NCBI GenBank assembly: GCA_023416745.1
Contig: JAEZHF010000063.1
Span: forward strand, 36,619 to 100,618
Length of the DNA stretch: 64,000 nucleotides
Origin: Bacillota bacterium
Lineage (GTDB): Bacteria; Bacillota; Clostridia; Christensenellales; SZUA-584
Direction: 5' to 3'
Within the stretch, counting starts at the first letter, position 1. Every line of letters begins with the position of its first letter. This document shows, one piece after another, positions 45,620 through 54,551 of the stretch. The position numbers were made by a program, and so were the translations under genes. A model generated the notes under the pieces. That model did no database searches, was not told where the DNA came from, and saw only the letters and a program-made list of their open reading frames with translations.

Positions 45620-47248
45620 ATGATGAAGATTTTTGACAGCATACGCGGTATATTACGCAGTATCACAGGAGTGAAGCCCCGTCGCTCGGGCGGCGGTTTT
45701 CGTGTGTCTGCTGCGTCTTCGCGGACTGTACCCGCCATGCCCGTTTCCGGGCTGCGCAGAGCAGGAGCTGTTCCTGCCATGTACTCCCGCCGTCACAGGC
45801 GCGTTCGCGTGCGCAACAAACAGCGTCTTATCATCATTGCTTCCGCAACGGCAGTCATCATCGCGCTAGCTGTTGCGCTCCCCCTGCTGCTGACGGCGGC
45901 GGAAAAGCCGCAGCTGGCATCCGCCCAGGGCGATATTCTGCCTGAATTGCCCAAGGAGACGCATAACGCTGCGCCGCCGGTTACGCTGGCGGTTCCGGCC
46001 TATGCCGAGCTATCCGTCAGCGAGGGCATCCATGCCGACGTGGTGGCGGACATGCAGGTGAGGCTGATGGAGCTGGGTTACATGGATGAAGACGACCCGG
46101 ACGGTATCTTCTCTGAGGTAACCGGAACCGCCATTGAGCATTTTCAGGAACAGCACGCACTGACGGTGACCGGAACGGTGGACGATGCGACCAAAACCGC
46201 TCTGTTTTCGCCCGATGCGCAGGAATATGTGATCGCGATGGGGACGAGAAATACCGATGTGGAAGAGGTGCAGCAGCGGCTCTATGAGCTGGGCTATATC
46301 GCAGACAAGCCGGACGGCGTATTTGGAGAGGACACCGAAGCTGCGGTCAAAAAGTTTCAGAAGCTGAACGGTCTCAGCGAGGACGGCAAGGTGGGCAAGG
46401 ATGTCCGCGAGCTGCTCTATTCCGAGGACGCTGAAGCCAACGCCTATTCTTATGGCGAGGAAAGTGCCGAAATACTGGAGTTCCAGAACCGGCTCAAGAA
46501 GCTGGGCTACCTGATGTCAACGCCGGACGGCAAATTCGGCGCGGACACCAAGGCGGCTGTGAAGCGTTTCCAGGAGAAGAGCGGCCTCGTGGCGGACGGC
46601 TATGTCGGCCCGGCCACCAAGGAAGCGCTGATGTCGGACGACGCACAGGGCAACGCACTGACCATCGGCGCGGAAGGCCGGGATGTGGAGAAAATTCAGG
46701 AGCTGTTGAAAAAGCTGGGTTACCTGAGAAAAGTGACGGGCTATTTCGGCTCGGACACCGAGTCGGCGGTGCGCAGCTTCCAGAATAACAACCGTCTGTC
46801 AGTGGACGGCAAGGTGGGCGCTAAAACAATGGGAGTCCTTACATCCGGCAGCGCCAAGAAATCCACCGGCGTCAATATCACGGGCACCAACGCATCATCG
46901 TTTGTTGAAATTGCCAAATCCAAGCTGGGTTCCAAATATGTACGCGGCGGAAAGGGCCCCAACACGTTTGACTGCTCCGGTTTCGTTTACTGGTGTTTAA
47001 ACAAGGTAGGCGTGAAGCAGGGTTACATGACTTCCGGCGGCTGGGCAAAGTCCTCCAAATACACAAAAATCAAGAGCATCGGCGATCTTAAAAAGGGCGA
47101 CGTCATCGTGTTCAAGGGTCATGTCGGCATCATTGCGGGCAGCGGCAACATGATCGACGCGTCATCCGGCAACGGCAAGGTGGTCAAGCGGTCTTACACC
47201 TCCAACTGGTGCAAGCGCATGTTCATCTGCGGATTCAGGATATTCTAA
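45620..47248 (+). CDS. NlpC/P60 endopeptidase with four peptidoglycan-binding domains
   Basis: 542 residues. A basic cytoplasmic tail of about 70 residues precedes one transmembrane segment (about 72-95), so it is a type II membrane protein. Four PG_binding_1 repeats follow (about 140-415, each LxELGYxxxxPDGxFGxxTexAVkxFQ), then NlpC/P60 (about 425-542) with catalytic Cys in FDCSGFVYW and His in GHVGIIAG. It cuts peptide cross-links of peptidoglycan. ATG at 45620 has AGAGGA upstream. The repeats differ in sequence, so the duplications are old. Confidence 0.92.
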   Translation: MMKIFDSIRGILRSITGVKPRRSGGGFRVSAASSRTVPAMPVSGLRRAGAVPAMYSRRHRRVRVRNKQRLIIIASATAVIIALAVALPLLLTAAEKPQLASAQGDILPELPKETHNAAPPVTLAVPAYAELSVSEGIHADVVADMQVRLMELGYMDEDDPDGIFSEVTGTAIEHFQEQHALTVTGTVDDATKTALFSPDAQEYVIAMGTRNTDVEEVQQRLYELGYIADKPDGVFGEDTEAAVKKFQKLNGLSEDGKVGKDVRELLYSEDAEANAYSYGEESAEILEFQNRLKKLGYLMSTPDGKFGADTKAAVKRFQEKSGLVADGYVGPATKEALMSDDAQGNALTIGAEGRDVEKIQELLKKLGYLRKVTGYFGSDTESAVRSFQNNNRLSVDGKVGAKTMGVLTSGSAKKSTGVNITGTNASSFVEIAKSKLGSKYVRGGKGPNTFDCSGFVYWCLNKVGVKQGYMTSGGWAKSSKYTKIKSIGDLKKGDVIVFKGHVGIIAGSGNMIDASSGNGKVVKRSYTSNWCKRMFICGFRIF

Positions 47249-47262
47249 GCGAACAAAACAGC

Positions 47263-47289
47263 AGCCGCTTTCGTGACGGAGGCGGCTTT
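47263..47289 (+). terminator. Terminator of the NlpC/P60 gene
   Basis: AGCCGC and GCGGCT with extra inner pairing, followed by TTTTTT. Confidence 0.85.
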
Positions 47290-47370
47290 TTTAATACTTA
47301 AGTTATTATCATTGACACTCTGAACCCGCCATGACAGAATGAATAGAATTGAACGTATCGGGAGGCCGTC

Positions 47371-48147
47371 ATGATATTCTGCTACTCCGCCACAGGCAAC
47401 AGCCACTGGGCCGCCAAGACGCTCGCAGACGCGCTGGGCGAACGCCTTGTCTCTGTCACCGACGCGCTCAAGAGCGGCGAACCGCTTGCTTATGAGCTGA
47501 AGGAAAACGAGACGCTGGGTTTCGTGTTCCCTGTGCACGCTTGGGGCCCGCCCCAAACGCTGCTGGATTTCATCCGCCCTATGGAGCTGGCCGGATTCGA
47601 CGGGCAGTATGTGTTCGCGCTGGCCACCTGCGGCGATACCGCCGGGGCCACGATGCGCGTGATGGCGCGTGCGCTCGGCAAAAAGGGTCTGCCTCTGGAC
47701 GCCAAATGGGAAATCGCGATGCCCAACAACTACCTGCCGATGTACGACGTGGACAGCCCGGAGCTGGAGCGCACCAAGCTGGAGCAGGCGGAAACCCAGA
47801 TGGCGCATATCAAGGAGATGGCGCTGGAACGCGAGACGGATACAAAGCTGATCGGCAGCGGCGGCGGCTGGCTGCTGACCACGGTTGTCGGTTTTCTGTT
47901 CCGCAAATTCGGCATCCGCAGCGCACCGTTTTACGCCACGGAAGCGTGTATCTCCTGCGGACGGTGTGCGCGCATCTGCCTCACGGGCGCGATAACCATG
48001 GGCGGCGACGGCAGGCCGGAATGGCCGGGCCGGTGCGACCACTGCTGCGCGTGCATTAACCGATGCCCCACCCGCGCGATACAGTACGGCAAAGTCACTC
48101 AAAAGCGCGGGCGCTATTGCCACCCGGTCTGGCGGAGCTCCGTCTGA
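47371..48147 (+). CDS. EFR1-type flavodoxin-ferredoxin fusion
   Basis: 258 residues: a flavodoxin-like domain (about 1-155; FCYSATGNSHWAAK phosphate loop at 3-16) and a C-terminal 2[4Fe-4S] ferredoxin with CISCGRCARIC near 191 and CDHCCACINRC near 222, each followed by a Pro- or Thr-type turn. A cytoplasmic electron-transfer protein joining FMN and Fe-S centres. GGGAGG precedes ATG. Single gene. It may feed low-potential enzymes such as the dehydratase activase (inference). Confidence 0.9.
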   Translation: MIFCYSATGNSHWAAKTLADALGERLVSVTDALKSGEPLAYELKENETLGFVFPVHAWGPPQTLLDFIRPMELAGFDGQYVFALATCGDTAGATMRVMARALGKKGLPLDAKWEIAMPNNYLPMYDVDSPELERTKLEQAETQMAHIKEMALERETDTKLIGSGGGWLLTTVVGFLFRKFGIRSAPFYATEACISCGRCARICLTGAITMGGDGRPEWPGRCDHCCACINRCPTRAIQYGKVTQKRGRYCHPVWRSSV

Positions 48148-48160
48148 CAACGAAAGACAC

Positions 48161-48206
48161 CCCCCAACGGCTGATCTTGGAGCGCAGCGGCTGCGGGGTT
48201 TTTTGT
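48161..48206 (+). terminator. Probable terminator of the EFR1 gene
   Basis: Imperfect hairpin between CCCC and GGGG (with CTG/CAG inside) followed by TTTTTTG. It ends just before the convergent acetyltransferase gene. Confidence 0.5.
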
Positions 48207-48222
48207 TATCCGTATTTCAGCC

Positions 48223-49275
48223 TCAGTTATGGAAAACGTAACAATAGTGAACCTGGCCGCCGTACGTCTGCTTGTACGACATGCCGCCATGCCCGCCCTG
48301 GGACAGATCGAGTTCTTTGATATCCATAGCGCCGCTTTTGTTCTGCGCGATAATATATCTGAGTATGGAACTGATGAGTATGCCCCCCGGGCCGTACCGG
48401 GAGTGCGCAGTGCTGATGGACAGCCGCGATACGATGATCCGGCCGCCGCGGCAGCATACTCCGCTGGCAAACGCGGCGACGTCCGGGCCGATACTCAGAA
48501 CAGCGTGGAAGCTGTCCGCCTCCCTGCTCATCCAGCGCGTCAATCGGTCACACATCAGAAATGCCTGCAGAAGACATGCCACAGGCCTTCGGAAAATACC
48601 CAAGTTGATTCCATTCTTCTCTACGAAACGGTCCGCATAGACGTACATCATCTTCCGGTACAGTTTCTTATCTATATGCCGACTGCAGTAAACATCGACG
48701 GACCACTCCAACCCCTCCCGCTCAAGCCGGTTGCAGTATGTCGACAGGTTGCCGCGCGCCGACCGGCTTAGACCTTTGAGCCACTCGTCATAGTCCGCCG
48801 CAATGGGTATGGCATAGCATTCCTCCTCATCGATGCAGTCAAGAGAAAAGTACTTTTTCAGATACTCACAGGTAACGGTTTTCTCCGATATTCTGTCCAG
48901 CAAGAACGAGACCCGGCCCAGCTTGGATTTGATATAGTCCATCAGAAACTTGAAGTCGTCGTAGCTAATATCATCATAAATAAAATCGAGCTGGTTGGCC
49001 GCCGTGAAATGGCCCCGCAGCACCACCTTGTATTTGCCGCGTTGCTTCTTGATCAGCAGCGGTGCGATGGCCACGGGGTTTTCGTCTCTATACAGCACCA
49101 GATTCCACTCCCTGACGCCGAGGAGCCGGAACAGATCATTCCGGTAAGGCTTGCCTCTTTTGGTGAACGTCAAAAACTCATATGACTGATACGGTGTCGC
49201 TTTTTGGTTTTTTTGATAAAATTCGTGCCAGATCGGCGATAAATCACTCCACTTTTTTTCATGGACTTCTCTCAT
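48223..49275 (-). CDS. FemAB/CelD-type GNAT acetyltransferase, paralog 1
   Basis: 350 residues of the GNAT-like fold called BcsL/CelD (also DUF of FemAB type). N-terminal half resembles an acceptor domain. The C-terminal GNAT half has LSRSARGNLSTYCNRLER near 168, the strand VAAFASGVCCRGGRIIVSRLS, and the closing signature LDLSQGGHGGMSYKQTYGG that defines the family. Third in order of a tandem set of three equal-length genes. Acceptor unknown; family members acylate polysaccharides, antibiotics or amino acids. Gap to paralog 2 is 57 bases. Confidence 0.85.
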   Translation of the reverse strand: MREVHEKKWSDLSPIWHEFYQKNQKATPYQSYEFLTFTKRGKPYRNDLFRLLGVREWNLVLYRDENPVAIAPLLIKKQRGKYKVVLRGHFTAANQLDFIYDDISYDDFKFLMDYIKSKLGRVSFLLDRISEKTVTCEYLKKYFSLDCIDEEECYAIPIAADYDEWLKGLSRSARGNLSTYCNRLEREGLEWSVDVYCSRHIDKKLYRKMMYVYADRFVEKNGINLGIFRRPVACLLQAFLMCDRLTRWMSREADSFHAVLSIGPDVAAFASGVCCRGGRIIVSRLSISTAHSRYGPGGILISSILRYIIAQNKSGAMDIKELDLSQGGHGGMSYKQTYGGQVHYCYVFHN

Positions 49276-49332
49276 TACTCCATCCTTTCCTGTTTTTTTG
49301 AAAAGTTACGGTTTGGCAGCTGCATAACAAGC

Positions 49333-50385
49333 TTAACCGTAGAATGCATAGTTGAAGTGCGGCTTGCCGCCATACGCCTGCTTGTAGCACATGCCGCCCT
49401 GCCCGCCCTGGGAGAGGTCCAGCTCGCGGATATCCATTGCTCCCCTCGCGTTTTCCTCAATGATATGCCGGATAACCGAGCTGATCAGTATACCGCCGGG
49501 GCTGTATTTTCCGTATTTGGTGTTGATGGCCAGCCGGGACAATATGATGCGTTTGTCACGGCAGCAAAGGCCGCTGGTAAATGCGGCAACGTCTCCTTCA
49601 ATATAAAGCACCGCGTGGAAGTTGCCTTCCCCTCTGTTCATCCAGCGGGTCATCCTGTCCCGGAGCAGATATTTGCGGAGCATGCGGGTCGCCAGCTTCG
49701 TCAGCACACCAAAGTTGCAGTCGTTTTTGATGATAAAGCGGTCGGCATACACCCACATCAGCTTTTTACACAGGCATGTCTCAACCTTTTCCCCGAAACA
49801 GAAACAGACGAACCAGGTGAGCTTATCCCGCTCCAGCCTGTGATAGTGGTTTGACAGGTTCTGTCGTGCTGAGCGGCTCAAGTTTTTACGCCATTCGTCA
49901 AAGCCTTCAGCGATGTGAATCGAAAAGCACTTTTGCTCTTCGATTTTACCGGAAGCAAAATACTCTTTGAGATAGCCGCACGTGGCCGTTTTCTCTGATA
50001 CTCTGTCCAGAACGAACGAAGGATTGTTCAGCCTGGCTTTTATATAGTCCATCAGGTATTTAAAGTCGTCGTAACTCAAGTCCGCATAAATAAAATCAAG
50101 CTGATTGGCAACGGTAAAATGCCCCCTCAAATAAACCGATTGCCGGCCATTTTTATTCTTTATCAGCAATGGCGCGATGGCCACGGGTGTACCGTTGCAG
50201 TACAGCACAAGATTCCATTCCCTGACACCGACAAGACGAAAAAGGTCTTTGCGGTAGGGTTTTCCGAGCCCGGTGAATGTCAGAAACTCATAAGACTGAA
50301 ATGGCGTCGCCGTCTGGTTCTTTTGATAGAATTCCTCCCAGATCGGCAGCAGGTCCCTCCACTTCATTTCATGAACTTCTCTCAT
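49333..50385 (-). CDS. FemAB/CelD-type GNAT acetyltransferase, paralog 2
   Basis: 350 residues, colinear with its two neighbours without visible gaps. Opens MREVHEMKWRDLLPIWEEFY and closes LDLSQGGQGGMCYKQAYGG plus a short tail HFNYAFYG. Core segments LSRSARQNLSNHYHRLER and VAAFTSGLCCRDKRIILSRLAINT match paralogs 1 and 3. RBS GAGGACAAAGAC precedes ATG. Gap of 51 bases to paralog 3. Co-transcription is likely. Confidence 0.85.
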   Translation of the reverse strand: MREVHEMKWRDLLPIWEEFYQKNQTATPFQSYEFLTFTGLGKPYRKDLFRLVGVREWNLVLYCNGTPVAIAPLLIKNKNGRQSVYLRGHFTVANQLDFIYADLSYDDFKYLMDYIKARLNNPSFVLDRVSEKTATCGYLKEYFASGKIEEQKCFSIHIAEGFDEWRKNLSRSARQNLSNHYHRLERDKLTWFVCFCFGEKVETCLCKKLMWVYADRFIIKNDCNFGVLTKLATRMLRKYLLRDRMTRWMNRGEGNFHAVLYIEGDVAAFTSGLCCRDKRIILSRLAINTKYGKYSPGGILISSVIRHIIEENARGAMDIRELDLSQGGQGGMCYKQAYGGKPHFNYAFYG

Positions 50386-50436
50386 GTCTTTGTCCTCTCG
50401 TGATTATCTGAATACTAGCGCAGTAAACGGTGCGGC

Positions 50437-51489
50437 TTAACCGTAGAAGCCATAGTTGCAGTGCGGCTTGCCGCCATAAGCCGGCTTGTACGACATGCCG
50501 CCCTGCCCGCCCTGAGAGAGATCCAGCTCGCGGATGTCCATTGCGCCGCTTTGGTTCTGATCGATAACATGGCGGACGAGAGCGCTCAGCAGCACACCGC
50601 CCGGGCCATATCGGGAATAATCCGTGTTGATGGCGAACCGTGACAGTATGATGCGCTTGTCACGGCAGAAGATGCCGCTGGTAAAGGCGGCCACCTCCCC
50701 GCCCACATTCAGCACGGCGTGAAAATTCCCCTCCCCCCGGTTCATCCAGCGCGTCATCCGGTCCCGTATCAGGAACATCTGCAGCAACGGTATCACGATA
50801 TGCCGAAGCGAACCGATGCGAAAGCTGTTCTTGTCCAGAAAGCGGCCGGCGTAAACGCGCATCAGCCTGCTGCACAACTCTTTGCCGATGGGCTGGCCGC
50901 TGTAAAAATCGACGGACCAGGCAAGGTTGTCGCGCTGCAGGCGGTTATGGTAGCCGTTTAGGTTGCGCTTCACGGAGCGGCTTAGCCCTTTAAGCCATTC
51001 GTCATGGCTGTCGGGGACAGGTATGGAAAAGCACTCGAACTCTTCCATCCTGTTGTCCGCGAAGTAACGTTTGAGGTAACCGCATGTCTCAGTCTTTTCG
51101 GACACCCGTTCGAGCATGAACGACACGCGCCCCAAGCGCTGCCGTATGTAATCCATCAAAAACTTGAGATCGTCATAGCTCCAGCTTTCGTATATGAAGT
51201 CCAGATGGTTGGCCACCGTGAACTGGCCCCGCAGCACCACGGTGCAAACGCCGCGCTTGCATTTGATCTGCAGCGGAGCGATGGCAACAGGCCGGCCGTC
51301 GTCGCACAACAGCAGGTTCCATTCCCTCACCCCAAAGAGCCTGAACGGATCCCGCCATTGGGCCTTGCCTTTTTTGGTATACGTCAGAAACTCGTAAGAC
51401 TGGAAGGGTGTGGCCGTCCGGCTTTTCTCATATAAATCCTGCCAGATGGGCGCCAGTTCGCCCCACTTCATTTCCCGGACCTCTCTCAT
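50437..51489 (-). CDS. FemAB/CelD-type GNAT acetyltransferase, paralog 3 (first in operon)
   Basis: 350 residues; the promoter-proximal copy. Opens MREVREMKWGELAPIWQDLY; core LSRSVKRNLNGYHNRLQRDN and VAAFTSGIFCRDKRIILSRFAINT; ends LDLSQGGQGGMSYKPAYGG with HCNYGFYG. Copies 2 and 3 look most alike in the GNAT half (TRWMNRGEGNFHAVL in both). Its ATG overlaps by one base the stop of a 63-codon upstream frame. Preceded by a leader with strong hairpins. Confidence 0.85.
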   Translation of the reverse strand: MREVREMKWGELAPIWQDLYEKSRTATPFQSYEFLTYTKKGKAQWRDPFRLFGVREWNLLLCDDGRPVAIAPLQIKCKRGVCTVVLRGQFTVANHLDFIYESWSYDDLKFLMDYIRQRLGRVSFMLERVSEKTETCGYLKRYFADNRMEEFECFSIPVPDSHDEWLKGLSRSVKRNLNGYHNRLQRDNLAWSVDFYSGQPIGKELCSRLMRVYAGRFLDKNSFRIGSLRHIVIPLLQMFLIRDRMTRWMNRGEGNFHAVLNVGGEVAAFTSGIFCRDKRIILSRFAINTDYSRYGPGGVLLSALVRHVIDQNQSGAMDIRELDLSQGGQGGMSYKPAYGGKPHCNYGFYG

Positions 51490-51794
51490 CAGACCGTCCT
51501 TTCGTGTTCGGTGACGCTGCCCTGCACCCCCCGCATAATAGCAAGTTGGGCAGACATGGGAAATCCTGTGTATGCTTCCAAGCCCTTATGGAAGCCCGGA
51601 CGCGCAAAGACGCATCGCAGCTTTTGCGGTGCATTCGCGCATAACTGCAGCAGCACCTTCAGCGATTTCCCTCGTATCATATATCGGCAAAAACCGCCTC
51701 AGTATGAGTAAAACTTAATATATTTGCCAAATCGGTGAAATAAAAAAGCGCGTGAGCCGCGGGGCATCATGCGCTTATTAACAGTTATCCGCAC
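51490..51794 (-). other. Structured leader upstream of the triplet acetyltransferase operon
   Basis: About 300 bases without an accepted gene. Two hairpins: GCTTCCA (51574-51580) with TGGAAGC (51589-51595), and GCATCGCA (51612-51619) with TGCGGTGC (51625-51632, one G-U pair) inside an outer CGCG/CGCG pair. A minus-strand 63-codon frame (51680-51489) runs through it without a ribosome site. The distal part holds the terminator of the next gene. Confidence 0.5.
51746..51776 (-). terminator. Terminator of the acidic lipoprotein gene
   Basis: Minus strand: AAGCGC and GCGCTT with inner TGA/TCA pairs, then TTTTTTATTT. Confidence 0.75.
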
Positions 51795-52367
51795 TTAAAA
51801 ACCGGTGTCGTCCGGCTCCGTTTCGTCTTCCGGGGTTTCCGTTTCTCCGTCCTCGGGGGTGCCGCCGTCTTGTGTGTCTTCTTCATCCTCCGGCACCGCG
51901 GTCTCCTCTGGTGTTTCCTCGGGTTGCCGGGCCATCACGGTCACGCTGCCGTCTGCCGCCGTCGCGCGAAACGTGTTCTCGTCCGTAATGGTGTATACCG
52001 TCTGCGCGCCGCCCGCCGTCAGCGTCAGCAGGTCGCCGCCCACCGCGTAAGTGCCCTGCCCCAGCACGGCGCCTTGGGCGTCATAGACAAAGTACACGCC
52101 GTCCTTGAGCAGCTCCAGCATGAAGCCGGTGTCCAGCGCCGCAAAAGAATCGCCCGTCACCTGTTCCCCCGCCGAATCGTACACCTCGGAAACGGCCCAG
52201 TGGCCGGAAAAATCCGTGTTTGTATAGTCGGGCGCGGTCGTGGATGACGGTGTCGCATCGGCAGGCGCGGGCGTGTACGCCGGGCTTTCTGCCGCCGAAT
52301 CGTCTTTGCAGCCCGCCAGCGCGGCCAGCAGGCACAGCGCCAGTATCATCAGGAAGGTTCTCTTCAT
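51795..52367 (-). CDS. Lipoprotein with acidic C-terminal tail
   Basis: 190 residues. Signal peptide and lipobox (LAALAGC, Cys 20); Ser/Ala/Pro linker; a small lipocalin-like beta domain (about 50-145) with SGHWAVSEVYDSAG and GVYFVYDAQGAVLGQGTYAV, typical of DUF4923/META-like barrels; then a roughly 45-residue Glu/Asp/Thr/Pro tail. Function unknown. Single gene. Confidence 0.68.
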   Translation of the reverse strand: MKRTFLMILALCLLAALAGCKDDSAAESPAYTPAPADATPSSTTAPDYTNTDFSGHWAVSEVYDSAGEQVTGDSFAALDTGFMLELLKDGVYFVYDAQGAVLGQGTYAVGGDLLTLTAGGAQTVYTITDENTFRATAADGSVTVMARQPEETPEETAVPEDEEDTQDGGTPEDGETETPEDETEPDDTGF

Positions 52368-52462
52368 GCGTGTTCCTCGTGTGTTGTTGATGCTTTCATT
52401 TTAGGGACACACGCTGTGAAAGTCAAGTTTTAACAGTCCCCGTTTCGGATTTCTCTGCGCGG

Positions 52463-53827
52463 CTACAGATTCTTCTCCGCCAGCGAGGCCAGCTCACTGC
52501 GTTCCACGTGCCGCAGCGTGACATGTCCGGTTAAGGCGTGGTGCTTGAGGCGCTCCACCACATACACGAGGCCGTTGGACTTGGAATCCACCAGCACGTT
52601 GTCGATCTGGTTGTCCGACGGATCTCCCAGGAATATGAACTTGGCGCGCTGACCTGCCCTTGTGAGCATCAGCTTGGCAAGGTGCGGCGTGATCTCCTGC
52701 GCCTCGTCCACGATCACAATGGCGTCCGCGATGGTGCGCCCGCGCATGTAAGTGAATGTCTTGATCTCGAATATTCCACGGCGGCGGAAGTCGTCGATGA
52801 ACGCGTCCACCTGAAAACCTTCCTCTGTGCGCTTGGCCTTCTTGGTTTTGCCCGCGTCCTTATCCGATTGCATAAGGCTGTCAATCGCGTCGTAGAAGCT
52901 GCCCATCCACGGGCGCAGCTTCTCTTCCTCGGTGCCGGGCAGATAGCCGATGTCATTGCCCGCGGGCACTGTGGGCCGCACGAACACGACACGGCGGTAC
53001 TCCCGCTGCTCCAGCACCTTCTCCAGTGCGACGGCGGTGGCGAGTATCGTCTTGCCGCTGCCTGCGCCGCCCGTGATGGACACGAAGGGCACAGCGGGGT
53101 CCATCAGCAACTCAAACGCCATTCTTTGCTCCAGATTGAGTGGGCGCAACCCCCACGCGGAATGCCGGTCGTATTTGAGCGGTACCAGCTTGGTTCCGTC
53201 GAACCGCGCCACAGCGCAGGGCGAATCCCCGCCGCTTTGCCGGATGCGCACAAACTGGTTGGGCAGCAGCTCCGCCGCTTTGGGCGGCTTCACGCCCTCC
53301 TTGAACAGCCTGTCGATGGATTTGGCGGACATCGCCAGCTCCGTCTGACCGCTGTACAGCTCATCGGTCTTGATCTTGTCCGTCTCGTAGTCCTGCGAGG
53401 TGATGCCGCATATTTCCGCCTTGATGCGCACACACACATCCTTGGAAACCAGTATCGTCTCGGCATTGGGATCCTTCTCCCGCAGGCGCATTGCGCAGGC
53501 CAGTATCGCGTTGTCGTTGCCCGGCGCGGAGAACGGCGGGCAGGTGTCCTCCGAGAAGGCGGCCAGCAGACGTATGCTGTTGTCCAGCTCGATGCCATCC
53601 GTCACGCACTGGCGGCCGCAGCCGTCAATGGTACGGTGCAGCGTGCGCACCGCTTCGCGCGCCTGGTATCCGGCGATGCCCTCCCGCGTTTTCAGGTGAT
53701 CCAGCTCCTCCAGCACGGTAACGGGAATGTAGACGTTGTTGCCGTGGAAGTTGCGGAAGCACCACGGGTCGTGCATCAGCACGTTGGTGTCCAACACGTA
53801 GTTCTTTCTGTTTTCCGTATCGCTCAA
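52463..53827 (-). CDS. PIN-PhoH fusion ATPase/ribonuclease
   Basis: 454 residues: N-terminal PIN domain (about 5-140; YVLDTNVLMHDPW near 9-21, later acidic residues in GNDNAILACA), and a C-terminal PhoH-type P-loop ATPase (about 240-450; Walker A GGAGSGKTI near 265, IVDEAQ near 372). Such fusions (B. subtilis YlaK/PhoH2 type) are RNA helicase-nucleases. I start at TTG 53827 because GGAGG lies ten bases upstream; earlier in-frame codons run through a leader hairpin. Single gene. Confidence 0.9.
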   Translation of the reverse strand: MSDTENRKNYVLDTNVLMHDPWCFRNFHGNNVYIPVTVLEELDHLKTREGIAGYQAREAVRTLHRTIDGCGRQCVTDGIELDNSIRLLAAFSEDTCPPFSAPGNDNAILACAMRLREKDPNAETILVSKDVCVRIKAEICGITSQDYETDKIKTDELYSGQTELAMSAKSIDRLFKEGVKPPKAAELLPNQFVRIRQSGGDSPCAVARFDGTKLVPLKYDRHSAWGLRPLNLEQRMAFELLMDPAVPFVSITGGAGSGKTILATAVALEKVLEQREYRRVVFVRPTVPAGNDIGYLPGTEEEKLRPWMGSFYDAIDSLMQSDKDAGKTKKAKRTEEGFQVDAFIDDFRRRGIFEIKTFTYMRGRTIADAIVIVDEAQEITPHLAKLMLTRAGQRAKFIFLGDPSDNQIDNVLVDSKSNGLVYVVERLKHHALTGHVTLRHVERSELASLAEKNL

Positions 53828-53862
53828 AGCATTAAGACCTCCCTCGTTTGTAAAAAGTAAAG

Positions 53863-53884
53863 GCCGCCCTGTTGCCAGAGCGGC
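53863..53884 (-). promoter_or_regulatory. Terminator-like hairpin in the phoH leader
   Basis: Minus strand: GCCGC, 12-base loop, GCGGC, then CTTTACTTTTT, ending about 40 bases before the TTG start. It could be an attenuator within the leader or the terminator of an upstream short transcript. Confidence 0.45.
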
Positions 53885-54062
53885 GTAAAAAGAGGAAACC
53901 GAGAATACTCTTTCCGGCTGCTGATTTGTAAAGACAATTGTGATTGCCGATGTCCTATCATCGCCGTTGTCTGACACTCCTGTACGCAATATTGTCTTAC
54001 GGTTTTATTATATCAGGCATGCCTGACACAGCATTAAATCCATGTTAAGCTTGCGTAAAGCG

Positions 54063-54422
54063 TTACGTGCGGTCCTGCTTTTGCAGCAGCTGTTCGCAGC
54101 AGACGCCTGAGTCCAGCAATTCGTTCAGCCGCTTGACGTCCTCGGCGTACTGGCGGCTGCCGTCCCACAGCTTTTGCAGGCACTCATACACGGGCGAGGC
54201 CGCGAACGTATCGCTGACACGGTAGAAGCACCACTGCGATATGCGCCGGCAGCGTATCAGCCCGGACAGACGCAGCCGGTGCAGATGCTTGGACGCAGTG
54301 GGCTGCGACACGCGCAGCGCCTCGCACAGCACGCAGACGCACAGCTCCTGCCGCGACAGCAGAAACATCATACGCAGGCGCGTTTCGTCACCCAGCGCTT
54401 TGAAAACCTCGCACAAATCCAT
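54063..54422 (-). CDS. ArsR/SmtB-family metal- or arsenite-responsive repressor
   Basis: 119 residues, winged HTH. The recognition region (SQPTASKHLHRLRLSGLI near 39-56) follows the ELCVCVLCEAL segment near 26-36, whose cysteines align with the As(III)-binding CVC of ArsR. A further CC pair lies near the C-terminus (DSGVCCEQLL). So thiol-based sensing of arsenite, antimonite or similar is likely. No arsenite pump is near. It is divergent from the Cys/Gly-rich gene at 54552. Confidence 0.85.
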   Translation of the reverse strand: MDLCEVFKALGDETRLRMMFLLSRQELCVCVLCEALRVSQPTASKHLHRLRLSGLIRCRRISQWCFYRVSDTFAASPVYECLQKLWDGSRQYAEDVKRLNELLDSGVCCEQLLQKQDRT

Positions 54423-54492
54423 GGCTGTAACCGCCCCGTTTACCCCTTATGTGACTATTCTATTTTTTATGAACGCAAACAATGACGGCGTC

Positions 54493-54520
54493 ACACATAT
54501 TCCCGTATGGGCATATAGTA
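54493..54520 (+). promoter_or_regulatory. Sigma-K-like promoter of the Cys/Gly-rich gene
   Basis: AC at 54493-54494, 17 bases, then CATATAGTA at 54512-54520 (preceded by G), matching AC-N17-gCATAnnnTA of mother-cell sigma-K. It ends 31 bases before the start codon. Confidence 0.5.
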
Positions 54521-54551
54521 AATTATCAATCGGATTAAAGGAGGTTTCAAT

